NCBI GenBank assembly: GCA_034435455.1
Contig: DAOTXL010000103.1
Location: 10,789-74,788, forward strand
Length of the DNA stretch: 64,000 nt
Direction: 5' to 3'
Source of the DNA: DAOTXL01 sp034435455
Lineage (GTDB): Bacteria > Chloroflexota > Anaerolineae > JAAYZQ01
The translations under genes and the position numbers were made by a program. This document shows positions 43,541-51,560 of this stretch, in pieces. Below the pieces are notes generated by a model. That model made no database searches, was not told the origin of the DNA, and saw nothing but the letters and a program-made list of their open reading frames with translations. The first letter of the stretch is position 1. Every line of letters starts with the position of its first letter.

Positions 43541-44415
43541 ACCAGGGCGATCCCCGCCACCGTCAGGGCCGTGCCGACCAGTGTCCGGCGGCCGGGCCGT
43601 TCCTTCAGCCACAGCATGGAGAAGGGAAGGGCCATCACCGGCGCCGTGGAGGTCAGGACGGCGGTCCGACCGGCCCCGGCCATCTGGATAGCCATGATGA
43701 AAAACAGGGTGCCAACGCCTGTCCCCACGAAACTGGCGACCAGGATGATCCGCAGCGACCGGCCATCCAGCCGCCGCAGGGCGCGCCAGCGGTGTGAGAT
43801 GAGGTTGAGCCCCAGCAGCAGCACCAGGCCCATCGGCTGGCGGACACTGTTGGCGACCACCGAGTGCATGCCGGCCGTAGCCGGCCTGAGTGCCACCTGG
43901 CCGACGCCCCACAGCACCGACACGACCACGGCCAGCAGCAGGCCCCTTTGCCGCCGGTGGGGGTCGGCCGGCCTCTCCGCCGTGCCCTGGTCGGTGGAGC
44001 GGCTCACCAGGATAATGCCGGCGATGACCAGCAGCGCCCCGACCAGCAGGGTCCCGCTCAGCGGTTCGTCCAGGAACAAGGCCGCCAGCCCCACTGCCCA
44101 CAGGGGGTTGATGCTGGCCACCGGCATAGCCCATGACACACCGGCCAGGTCCAGGCTGCGGAAATAGAGGGTGTCGCCCACCACCAACAGCCCCAGCACC
44201 GAGACCACCATCCACAGCCAGGCGCCGGGCGGGATGTCGGCCAGCGCCTTGAGGCCGCCGTAAAACGGCAGCAAGGCCCAGAAAAAGCCGGTCGAGACGG
44301 CGCAGCGGATCAGGTTCAGCGGCAGGGGATCGAGCCGGCGGGCGCCCATCGCCAGCAAGACGCTGGCCATGGCCCACAGCAGGGCGCTGAACAGGGCTGC
44401 GAACTCGCCGCTCAC
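43534..44415 (-). CDS. EamA/DMT superfamily transporter
   Basis: 293 residues, ten hydrophobic segments in two homologous halves (EamA repeats; LLWAMASVLLAMGAR and VSVLWGVGQVALRP begin each half). Likely a small-metabolite exporter. GTG start at 44415 overlaps the upstream gene by GTGA. The TGA is supplied by a heptamer repeat tract. Confidence 0.82.
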   Translation of the reverse strand: MSGEFAALFSALLWAMASVLLAMGARRLDPLPLNLIRCAVSTGFFWALLPFYGGLKALADIPPGAWLWMVVSVLGLLVVGDTLYFRSLDLAGVSWAMPVASINPLWAVGLAALFLDEPLSGTLLVGALLVIAGIILVSRSTDQGTAERPADPHRRQRGLLLAVVVSVLWGVGQVALRPATAGMHSVVANSVRQPMGLVLLLGLNLISHRWRALRRLDGRSLRIILVASFVGTGVGTLFFIMAIQMAGAGRTAVLTSTAPVMALPFSMLWLKERPGRRTLVGTALTVAGIALVA

Positions 44416-45620
44416 CGGGCCTCCAGCAGGTCGAGAAAGGCCTGGATGCGGTTCTTGATCGGTTCCTCGGCGTAAAAGCGGCTATCGCACATGTCGGCTT
44501 CCAGAATCAGGCCCGGCACACCGGTCTGCCGGCTCACCTGCTCCAGCAACCCGTACTGGCCCAGCGAGTAGGGCTTGCAGGAACGGTTGGAGTGCAGGAC
44601 CATGCCGTCTACGTGAAAGCGTTGCACCAGATCGGCCATCAAGTGGGCGCGGGCCTGGAGGCTCTGGTTGATGTACACGGTGCTGTAAGCACGGGCCAGC
44701 CCCAGGATCGGATCGTCGGCCTCCACCGAGGCCGACCAGGCATTGGTGTAGGTGTCCACCACGAAACAGGCCCCGGCGGCGGTGAACAGGCTGAACAGAC
44801 GGAAGAGCTGATACCAGATGGCGATGTTATCCCACAGCAGGCGATAGCGCTCCTCCAGGATGGCCCCTTCGCCCCGCGCCACCCGGCCTTCAACCTCGGC
44901 CTTGAGCTTGCGATAAAAAGTCACTGCATCCTGGCTGCCGCGCAGGACGACGATGGGGGCCATGGTCAGGAACAGGTCGGGGGCGTTGAGGGGAGAGGGC
45001 CGGGCCTGACACAGTTCGCGGATGTCGCGCCACAGGGTCACCGCCTCATCGGAAAGCTGGAGCGCTCGCCGGAACCGTCTGGCGTTCAACCGGTGCCCGG
45101 TGTGGTGCGTCACCCAGGCGATCAGTTCCTCCAACTGGGCGGCTACATACTGGACGGTATGGTCGGACAGGCCCGCTTCATGCTGATAGGGGGTGTCCAA
45201 CAAAAAGAGCGGGATGTTGAAATGGTTGGATAGAACCTGATACCATTTGAGAACCGTGCCGCAGATATTGTTACAGGCCACCAGCAGGTCCGGTTTGGGC
45301 AGGCCCCCCTGTGGCGCTCCCTTGGGGTTCAACACCGAGCCGATATGGCAGCGGGCGTAGGAGCACAGGTCGGGGCTGAAGCCATGCTCTTCGGCCACCT
45401 GGGCCAGGGGCACGGCGGCCCGCTGCGCCCCGACCAGTGCGCCGTAATTCTCAGGATAGACCGTTGCCACCCCCATGCCGATCAGGATTTCGACAGGCGC
45501 GCCGCTGGTCACCCAGGCCAGGGGCCGCACCTTGCCCACCAGCCGGCGGGTGGCATAGTAGCGGGTCATCAGGCGGGTCAGGTCTTTGGATGTTTCGAGT
45601 TTGCGATAGTTACGAGGCAT
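44412..45620 (-). CDS. 2-hydroxyacyl-CoA dehydratase family subunit (HgdB/BcrC-like)
   Basis: About 402 residues. Cys residues suited to bind a 4Fe-4S cluster are in DLCSYARCHIG (near 87-91), VACNNICGT (near 118-122) and SNRSCKPYSLGQYG (near 348). The family dehydrates 2-hydroxyacyl-CoA or reduces aromatic CoA esters, normally as a heterodimer with an ATP-driven activator; neither partner is in the window. ATG 45620 follows AAGGACAAG. It overlaps the EamA gene by GTGA, so they are coupled. Confidence 0.82.
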   Translation of the reverse strand: MPRNYRKLETSKDLTRLMTRYYATRRLVGKVRPLAWVTSGAPVEILIGMGVATVYPENYGALVGAQRAAVPLAQVAEEHGFSPDLCSYARCHIGSVLNPKGAPQGGLPKPDLLVACNNICGTVLKWYQVLSNHFNIPLFLLDTPYQHEAGLSDHTVQYVAAQLEELIAWVTHHTGHRLNARRFRRALQLSDEAVTLWRDIRELCQARPSPLNAPDLFLTMAPIVVLRGSQDAVTFYRKLKAEVEGRVARGEGAILEERYRLLWDNIAIWYQLFRLFSLFTAAGACFVVDTYTNAWSASVEADDPILGLARAYSTVYINQSLQARAHLMADLVQRFHVDGMVLHSNRSCKPYSLGQYGLLEQVSRQTGVPGLILEADMCDSRFYAEEPIKNRIQAFLDLLEAR

Positions 45621-45649
45621 CGGCTTGTCCTTGCAGGTATGGCAGCTTC

Positions 45650-46639
45650 TTACCAGACGACGTCCACCGGTGTGCCGAGCGTCGCCCAGTTGTAGAGGGT
45701 CTGCGCGTTCTGGGTGCTGAGGATCACGCAGCCAAAAGAGACCGGGGTGCCCAGGTAGCCCTCCCACAGCCGCTGGCCATTGGGCAGGATGGGCAGGGCG
45801 TGGATGCCGTTCTGCAGGCTGCCGGCCCAATAGATCCCCAGCCAGTAGGGCATTTGCAGGCTCCAGGTAGAGGCATAGGCGTTGGGGAACTTGTTCAGCA
45901 CCTTGTAGTGGCCCACCGCCGTCTCCTGGCCGGGCTGACCGGTGGACACCACCCACTTCCACAGCAACCGCCCGTTTTCGTAGACATACATCCGCTGTTC
46001 AGACAGGTCTACCACGATGCGCTTGCCGCCGCCTGCCGCCGGTGCCGGCCCGCTCCCGGCCGGGATGCGCAGCCGCTGGCCGGGATAGAGGGTGTTGGGG
46101 TTGGCCAGCCCGTTGGCATTGGCGATGGCCCACACGGTGGTCCCGTAGCGGTAGGCGATGGCGGCCAAGGTGTCGCCCCGTTGCACGGTGTACAGCGTGT
46201 CCCCGCCAGCCTGTCCTCCGCCCCCGCTGCTGCTCCCGCCGCCGGGGAGGATGAGCCGCTGGCCGGCATAGAGGATGTTGGGGTTGGCCAGGCCGTTGGC
46301 GGCCACCAGGGCCCTCACCGTGGTGCCGTGCCGGGCGGCGATAGCCGACAGGGTGTCGCCGGGGCGGACGGTGTAGGTGCTTCCTGTCCCTGCCGTGCTG
46401 CCTCCCCTGGTGGGGATGATCAGCCGCTGCCCGACATAAATCAGGTTGGGGTTTCGCAGGCCGTTGGCCTGGGCGATGGCCTGGGGCGTGGTGCCGTAGC
46501 GGGCAGCGATAGACGATAGGGTCTCGCCCGGTTGGACAACGTGCAGAGGTCCCTGGGCGTGGGCCGGCCGGGCCACGAGCGACAGGAGCAGCAGGGCCAG
46601 AACGCCCAGGAGCATTCCCTTGCGAGCGATCTGATTCAT
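45650..46639 (-). CDS. LysM-repeat L,D-transpeptidase (YkuD) secreted protein
   Basis: 329 residues. Signal peptide (about 1-28, cleavage after ARPAHA). Three LysM domains (about 33-77, 88-131 and 147-191), each with GETLSSIAARYG-like motif and NPNxxY.GQRL, separated by Gly/Ser linkers. Then a YkuD domain whose catalytic motif is HALPILP...VSFGCVIL with Cys304. It binds peptidoglycan and can form 3-3 crosslinks or attach proteins to it. This implies a murein-containing cell wall. Confidence 0.93.
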   Translation of the reverse strand: MNQIARKGMLLGVLALLLLSLVARPAHAQGPLHVVQPGETLSSIAARYGTTPQAIAQANGLRNPNLIYVGQRLIIPTRGGSTAGTGSTYTVRPGDTLSAIAARHGTTVRALVAANGLANPNILYAGQRLILPGGGSSSGGGGQAGGDTLYTVQRGDTLAAIAYRYGTTVWAIANANGLANPNTLYPGQRLRIPAGSGPAPAAGGGKRIVVDLSEQRMYVYENGRLLWKWVVSTGQPGQETAVGHYKVLNKFPNAYASTWSLQMPYWLGIYWAGSLQNGIHALPILPNGQRLWEGYLGTPVSFGCVILSTQNAQTLYNWATLGTPVDVVW

Positions 46640-46654
46640 AGTGGCGACTCCTTC

Positions 46655-47182
46655 TCAGTCCCGCAGAGAGACCAGCCTGACCGATTCCTTTCCCTCGTCG
46701 CCAACCGCCTTGAATTTGGCCTGCAATGCCTCGGCGACGTGGGATGGCACCATGCCGGTTACGCATCCTCCCAGCATGGCGATCTCTTTGACGGTGCTGG
46801 CGCTGAGGAAGGCATACTCCTGGCTGGTCATCAGACACACGAACTCGATCTCCGGGGCCAGCTTTTTGTTGGTCAGGGCCATCTGGAACTCCAGTTCAAA
46901 GTCGGAGATGACCCGCAGGCCCCGGACAATGGCCTGGGCCCCGATCTGCCGGGCAAAATCTACGGTGAGTTGGTGGTAGGTAGTCACGCTGATGTTGGGG
47001 ATGTGCCGAAATGCTGTTTCGATCATGGCCCGCCGCTCCTGGGCCGAAAAGAGCAGGCTCTTCATCGGACGGTCGTAGATGGCGATGGTCAGGTGGTCAA
47101 AGAGGGTGGCGGCGCGGGTAGCAATGTCTATGTGGCCGTTGTGCACCGGGTCAAAGGTGCCGGGATAGATCGCTGTGGGCAT
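46655..47182 (-). CDS. coaD: Phosphopantetheine adenylyltransferase
   Basis: 175 residues. It makes dephospho-CoA from 4'-phosphopantetheine and ATP. The nucleotidyltransferase motif TFDPVHNGHIDI is at about 9-20, RGLRVISDFELEFQMALTN follows near 89-107 and the ATP loop near ASTVKEIAMLGG (about 130). Its neighbour recG ends 18 bases upstream and the LysM gene starts 15 bases downstream, a typical recG-coaD linkage. Confidence 0.96.
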   Translation of the reverse strand: MPTAIYPGTFDPVHNGHIDIATRAATLFDHLTIAIYDRPMKSLLFSAQERRAMIETAFRHIPNISVTTYHQLTVDFARQIGAQAIVRGLRVISDFELEFQMALTNKKLAPEIEFVCLMTSQEYAFLSASTVKEIAMLGGCVTGMVPSHVAEALQAKFKAVGDEGKESVRLVSLRD

Positions 47183-47200
47183 CGTTGCCTCCGTGTATGG

Positions 47201-49660
47201 TTAACTCAGGTCCCCTTTGCTCTGCCAGAATTGCACGACCTTCTCGGCCAGGAGCTTGTGTTCCGCTTTGCTCAGGATGGGGTCTTCCTGGAAGAGGAGC
47301 TGGGCTTCGGTCCGCGCCTGTTCCAGGACTCGCAGGTTGCTCAGGGTGGCCAGGCGTAGCTGCGGCAGGCCGCTCTGCCGCACCCCGAAAAAGTCACCCG
47401 GCCCCCGCAGTTCCAGGTCCTTTTCTGCCAGGAGGAACCCATCTTGGGTCTCTTCGATGGCCTTCAGCCGCTCCCACGTCGTTTTCGTCTGGGGATCGTC
47501 CGGGGAAGCGGCGTCCGACAGGAGCAGGCAGTAGGACTGGTGCTCGCCACGGCCCACCCGCCCGCGGAACTGGTGCAGTTGGGCCAGGCCAAAGCGGTCG
47601 GCGCCTTCGACCAGCATGACTGTAGCGTTGGGCACGTCAATCCCCACTTCGATCACCGAGGTGGACACCAGGATATGGATCTCGCCCTGGCGGAAGCGGG
47701 CCATGACTTCGTCCTTCTCCCTGGCCTTCATCCGCCCGTGGAGCAGGCCCAGCCGCAGGTCGGGGAAGATGATCTGTTGCAGGCGCTCATATTCCTCCAC
47801 GGCGGCCCGCGCCTCGACCTTGTCCGACCCTTCGATGAGGGGATAGAGGATAAAGGCCTGTCGCCCCCTGGCGATCTGGCTGCGCAGGAAAGAGTAGGCC
47901 CGTTCCCGTTCGCGGGGCAGCAGCCAGCGGGTCTCGATGGGCCGGCGGCCGGGCGGCAGTTCGTCAATCACCGACAGGTCCAGGTCGCCATAGAGGGTCA
48001 GGGCCAGGCTGCGGGGGATGGGGGTGGCGCTCATGACCAGCATGTGGGGGGTACCCCCTTTGCCCCGCAAGGTAGCCCGCTGTACCACGCCGAAGCGGTG
48101 CTGCTCGTCCACGATCACCAGCGCCAGGTCGTGGAAGGTGACGGGCCGCTGGATCAGAGCGTGGGTACCGACGACGATGTCGGCCTGGCCGGTGGCGATG
48201 GCGCTGTACGCCTGGCGGCGCTCGGCCTGGCTCAGACTGCCGGTGAGCAGCACCACCGAGATCGGCCGGCCCAGGCTCCAACCCGGCGAACCGGCCAGCA
48301 GCTCCGAGATGGTGCGGTGGTGTTGCTCGGCCAGGATCTCGGTGGGGGCCATCAGCGCCGCCTGTTTGCCGGCGGCCACGGCCATCAACATGGCCGCGGT
48401 GGCGACGACCGTCTTGCCGGACCCGACATCGCCTTGCAACAGGCGGCTCATGGGGTGGGGTTGGGCCAGGTCCTGCAGGATGTGGTCCAGGCTGCGCTGC
48501 TGCGCCGCCGTCAGCTCGAACGGCAGCGACTGCAGGAACTGATCCAGGAGGGAACGGTCGGTGGGCAGGGGAGGGGCTTCCTGGGTTTGCCAGGTGCGCC
48601 GTTGATGGAGCATCCCCAGTTGGATGAAAAAGAATTCGTCGAACGACAGGCGGCGGCGGGCTTCGTCGGCCAAGGGCCAATTGTCGGGAAAGTGGATCTG
48701 CCGGATGGCGGTGGGCAGGTCCATCAGGCCGGCCCGTGAGCGCACCCTTTCGGGCAGATGATCTTGCAGCCGTGGTGCCCAATGGTCCACCACCCGCTTG
48801 ATGATCCGCCGCAACCAGCGGCCGGTGATGCCGCTGGTCAGGGGATAGACCGGCACCAGCCGGGCGGTGTGGATCAGCTCCTGCTCCAGCGGCTCCCAGG
48901 CCGGGGAGCGCAGGATGAGCCGCCCCAGGTATTCGTCCACCTTGCCGCTCAGGACGATCCGCCGCCCGGCCCGCAGTTGGCGGCTGAGGTAGGGCTGGTT
49001 GAACCACACCGCCTCGATCGTTCCCGAGGCATCGGCGATGATGCTGCTGACGATGGCTGCTCCGCTCCGCGTCTGACGGGTTTTGGTCTCCCAGATCGTG
49101 CCGATGACGGTGGTCTCTTCCCCATATTCCAGGCGGTTGATCGGCTTGAGGGTGGAATAGTCGTCGTAGCGGTGGGGAAAGTGATACAGCAGGTCGCCCA
49201 CCCTGGCGATGCCCAGCCGTTGCAACCGGGCGGCATAGGCGCTGCTGATGCCGGGCAGGGTGGTGACCGGGGCATCGAGGCCGATGGCCGGGCGTCCGGG
49301 CGGGGGAGGCGCAGGCGCGGGCACCGGTTCCGGGGTGCTTGGGGTTGCAACAAGTGCTGCCCCTGGCTTGCGGGCCGGAGGCTGGCGCACCGATGGGGTC
49401 GGCTCACTCGGTTCCAGCCCCTTCAGGATGTCGCGCACCATTTCAGCCCGGCGTTTCTGGTCCGCTGCCGAGTAGTGCGCCAACAGGCCGGCTATCTCGT
49501 GGATACGGTTGATCTGCGCCTCGTCCTGGATTTCCGCCAGGGCTTCGTCCCGCCAGATCCGGGAAAAGTTCTCGAAGCCGCCGATGACCGCCCGGTCGCG
49601 GTAGCCCTGGCTCTGTTCCAGTTTCAGGATCTTGCTCAGTTTCTCAAATGCTGATGACAT
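47201..49660 (-). CDS. recG: ATP-dependent DNA helicase RecG with N-terminal extension
   Basis: 819 residues, about 130 longer than usual RecG. The extra N-terminus (helical with a Pro-rich linker, about 80-125) precedes the wedge domain (LPGISSAYAARLQRLGI...). The helicase core has Walker A GDVGSGKT, DEQHRFGV as the DExH box, SATPIPRSLALTLYGD and RGRVGRGEHQSYC. Role: rescue of stalled replication forks. ATG at 49660 after AGAGGATTTT. It is 26 bases from the upstream degV. Confidence 0.94.
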   Translation of the reverse strand: MSSAFEKLSKILKLEQSQGYRDRAVIGGFENFSRIWRDEALAEIQDEAQINRIHEIAGLLAHYSAADQKRRAEMVRDILKGLEPSEPTPSVRQPPARKPGAALVATPSTPEPVPAPAPPPPGRPAIGLDAPVTTLPGISSAYAARLQRLGIARVGDLLYHFPHRYDDYSTLKPINRLEYGEETTVIGTIWETKTRQTRSGAAIVSSIIADASGTIEAVWFNQPYLSRQLRAGRRIVLSGKVDEYLGRLILRSPAWEPLEQELIHTARLVPVYPLTSGITGRWLRRIIKRVVDHWAPRLQDHLPERVRSRAGLMDLPTAIRQIHFPDNWPLADEARRRLSFDEFFFIQLGMLHQRRTWQTQEAPPLPTDRSLLDQFLQSLPFELTAAQQRSLDHILQDLAQPHPMSRLLQGDVGSGKTVVATAAMLMAVAAGKQAALMAPTEILAEQHHRTISELLAGSPGWSLGRPISVVLLTGSLSQAERRQAYSAIATGQADIVVGTHALIQRPVTFHDLALVIVDEQHRFGVVQRATLRGKGGTPHMLVMSATPIPRSLALTLYGDLDLSVIDELPPGRRPIETRWLLPRERERAYSFLRSQIARGRQAFILYPLIEGSDKVEARAAVEEYERLQQIIFPDLRLGLLHGRMKAREKDEVMARFRQGEIHILVSTSVIEVGIDVPNATVMLVEGADRFGLAQLHQFRGRVGRGEHQSYCLLLSDAASPDDPQTKTTWERLKAIEETQDGFLLAEKDLELRGPGDFFGVRQSGLPQLRLATLSNLRVLEQARTEAQLLFQEDPILSKAEHKLLAEKVVQFWQSKGDLS

Positions 49661-49686
49661 AAAATCCTCTGAGCCTGCACGGCCTG

Positions 49687-50526
49687 TTATCCGGCCGTGA
49701 TACAGGCGACTCCCACTGCGCCGGGGCCGGCGTGGCTGGCGATGGTCACCCCCGCCTGGCCGATCAACCGCTCGCCGCCGGGGAAAAGGCCCAATGCCTG
49801 CAGGCGATCGGCCACCCGTTCTGCCCGATCTGGCGTGTTGGCATAGAGGACGATGGCACGTTCCAGCGGTCCCAGCGCCCGGACCTGCTCCACCAGCCGG
49901 TCCAGGGAACGCTCCAGGGTGCGCGTTCGTTCCAGGAGCTGGACCTGGCCCAGCCGGACAGAGATGATTGGCTTGATGTGCAACAGGGTGCCCAGCATCG
50001 CCTGGGCCCAACTGACGCGGCCTCCGCGATAGATGAACTCGAGGCTGTCCAACGCGGCCAACACCCACGACCGTCTCTTCATCTCCTCGACCAGGGCTAC
50101 CACCTGATCCAGCGTGGCTCCCTGCCGGGCGGCTTCGGCGGCAGCGACGGCCAGCCAGCCGTAGCCCATCGTCACCTGGTCCGAATCCACGACGGCGATC
50201 CGCGCCTGGGGCACATTCTCGGCCCCCCTGACGGCTGAGCTGTACAGGGCGCTCAGCCGCGCTGCCAGGTGGATGGAGAGGATCTCATCGGTTTCCTGGG
50301 CCAGTTGGCGGTAGACCTGCTCGTAGACAGCCGGCGGCGGTGCGGCTGTAGTCGGGATCACGGCCGTAGTGGCCAGCTTGTGGTAGAACTGCTGCCGCGA
50401 CAGGTCCACACCGTCGCAGTAGGTTTCGGTGCCAAAGACCACGTAGCTGGGCACAACGGTGATCCCCAATCGGCCAGCCATGTCCGGCGGGATGTCGGCC
50501 GTGCTGTCGGTAACAATCCTGACCAT
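49687..50526 (-). CDS. DegV family fatty-acid-binding protein (1)
   Basis: 279 residues. MVRIVTDSTADIPP at the N-terminus and IPTTAAPPPAVYEQV, both DegV motifs; the fold binds fatty acid head group at Ser/Thr-rich loops. DegV (FakB) delivers a fatty acid to a FakA kinase. The DAK2-domain protein upstream in the same strand is the obvious partner, suggesting two specificities with the neighbouring second DegV. Confidence 0.88.
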   Translation of the reverse strand: MVRIVTDSTADIPPDMAGRLGITVVPSYVVFGTETYCDGVDLSRQQFYHKLATTAVIPTTAAPPPAVYEQVYRQLAQETDEILSIHLAARLSALYSSAVRGAENVPQARIAVVDSDQVTMGYGWLAVAAAEAARQGATLDQVVALVEEMKRRSWVLAALDSLEFIYRGGRVSWAQAMLGTLLHIKPIISVRLGQVQLLERTRTLERSLDRLVEQVRALGPLERAIVLYANTPDRAERVADRLQALGLFPGGERLIGQAGVTIASHAGPGAVGVACITAG

Positions 50527-50570
50527 GTTTCGGAGGTGAACCGGTTTGTAGACAACTGCTGGCAGTTGTC

Positions 50571-51428
50571 TTACATCCTCTCGTACACGACCACGCCCAA
50601 CGCGTCTGGTCCCAGATGACAGGCCAGCACCGGGTCATATTCCATGACCGGGAACTTGTGTCTGGGCAGGATCAGGCTCAGTTTTCCCTTCAGTTCCTCG
50701 ATCAGGGGCTTGCGATCGGCCCCCAATGGGCCGTGCAGGATGGTCACCTGGTGGACGGCGGCGAACTCCTGGACAAAGTCGGCCAGTTTGTCAACGGCCT
50801 GGGGCAGGGTGCGGACCTTTTCCATCGGGATGATCTCGCCCTCCTCGACCAGCAGCAGCGGCTTGATGCGCAGCATGGTGCCCAGCACGGCCTGTGCCGG
50901 GCTGATCCGCCCCCGTTGTTCCAGGTAGTCCAGCCGTTCGACAAAAAAGATCAGATAGATGTGGGGCAGGATCCCGCGTACCAGCCGGACGATTTCGTCC
51001 ATACTGCGCCCTTCTGCGGCCACTCTGGCGGCCGCCTCGACCACCAGGCCCAGCCCCCGCGACGAACTCAGCGAGTCCACCACAGTGATGTGGCAGCGGC
51101 CCAGAAAGGCACGGCTGGCCGCCTGGGCAGCGGCATAGGCGCGGCTCAATTTGCCAGAGTTGGTGATCACCAGGATCTCGTCGGTCTGCCGGCTCAACCG
51201 GTCATAGCTTTTTTGCCAGAGGGCGGTCGGCACCGTTGCCTCGGCCGGCAAGGCTTCGCTGCGGGCCATTCGGGCGTAGAGCTGCTCGGGCCGGTCACCG
51301 GGGCCCACCAGGAACGGGTCCGGGCCGAAACGGATCTCCATCGGCACCACGGTAATCTGATATCGTTCGACGACCTCCGGGGACAGTTGAGCTGTGATGT
51401 CGGTGATGATGTGTGTCCTTGCCATCAT
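50571..51428 (-). CDS. DegV family fatty-acid-binding protein (2)
   Basis: 285 residues. MMARTHIITDITAQLSPEVVERYQITVVP; conserved LPAEATVPTALWQKSY and the C-terminal LACHLGPDALGVVVYE resemble DegV. The TDS motif is replaced by TDI. About 30 percent similarity in layout to the neighbouring DegV, so probably an old tandem duplication. It follows the DAK2 gene after a 132-base gap that holds a C-rich repeat. Confidence 0.85.
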   Translation of the reverse strand: MMARTHIITDITAQLSPEVVERYQITVVPMEIRFGPDPFLVGPGDRPEQLYARMARSEALPAEATVPTALWQKSYDRLSRQTDEILVITNSGKLSRAYAAAQAASRAFLGRCHITVVDSLSSSRGLGLVVEAAARVAAEGRSMDEIVRLVRGILPHIYLIFFVERLDYLEQRGRISPAQAVLGTMLRIKPLLLVEEGEIIPMEKVRTLPQAVDKLADFVQEFAAVHQVTILHGPLGADRKPLIEELKGKLSLILPRHKFPVMEYDPVLACHLGPDALGVVVYERM

Positions 51429-51494
51429 GTTCCTTGCCTCCAGGTTGCCGGTTATTTTGACATGGTTGCATTGCCGTCATGGGCGGCAGGTCCG

Positions 51495-51541
51495 ACCTCA
51501 CCCCATCCCCCAACCCCCTTCCCCACGGGGTAGGAGAGAGG
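51495..51541. repeat. C-rich repeat between dak2 and degV
   Basis: CTCACCCCATCCCCCAACCC followed by CCTTCCCCACGGGGTAGG. It shares CCCAACCCCCTT with the hairpin at 29221 and may form a smaller CCCC/GGGG hairpin. It interrupts an otherwise tight leftward gene series. Confidence 0.55.
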
Positions 51542-51560
51542 CTCGATCTAACCATGTAAG

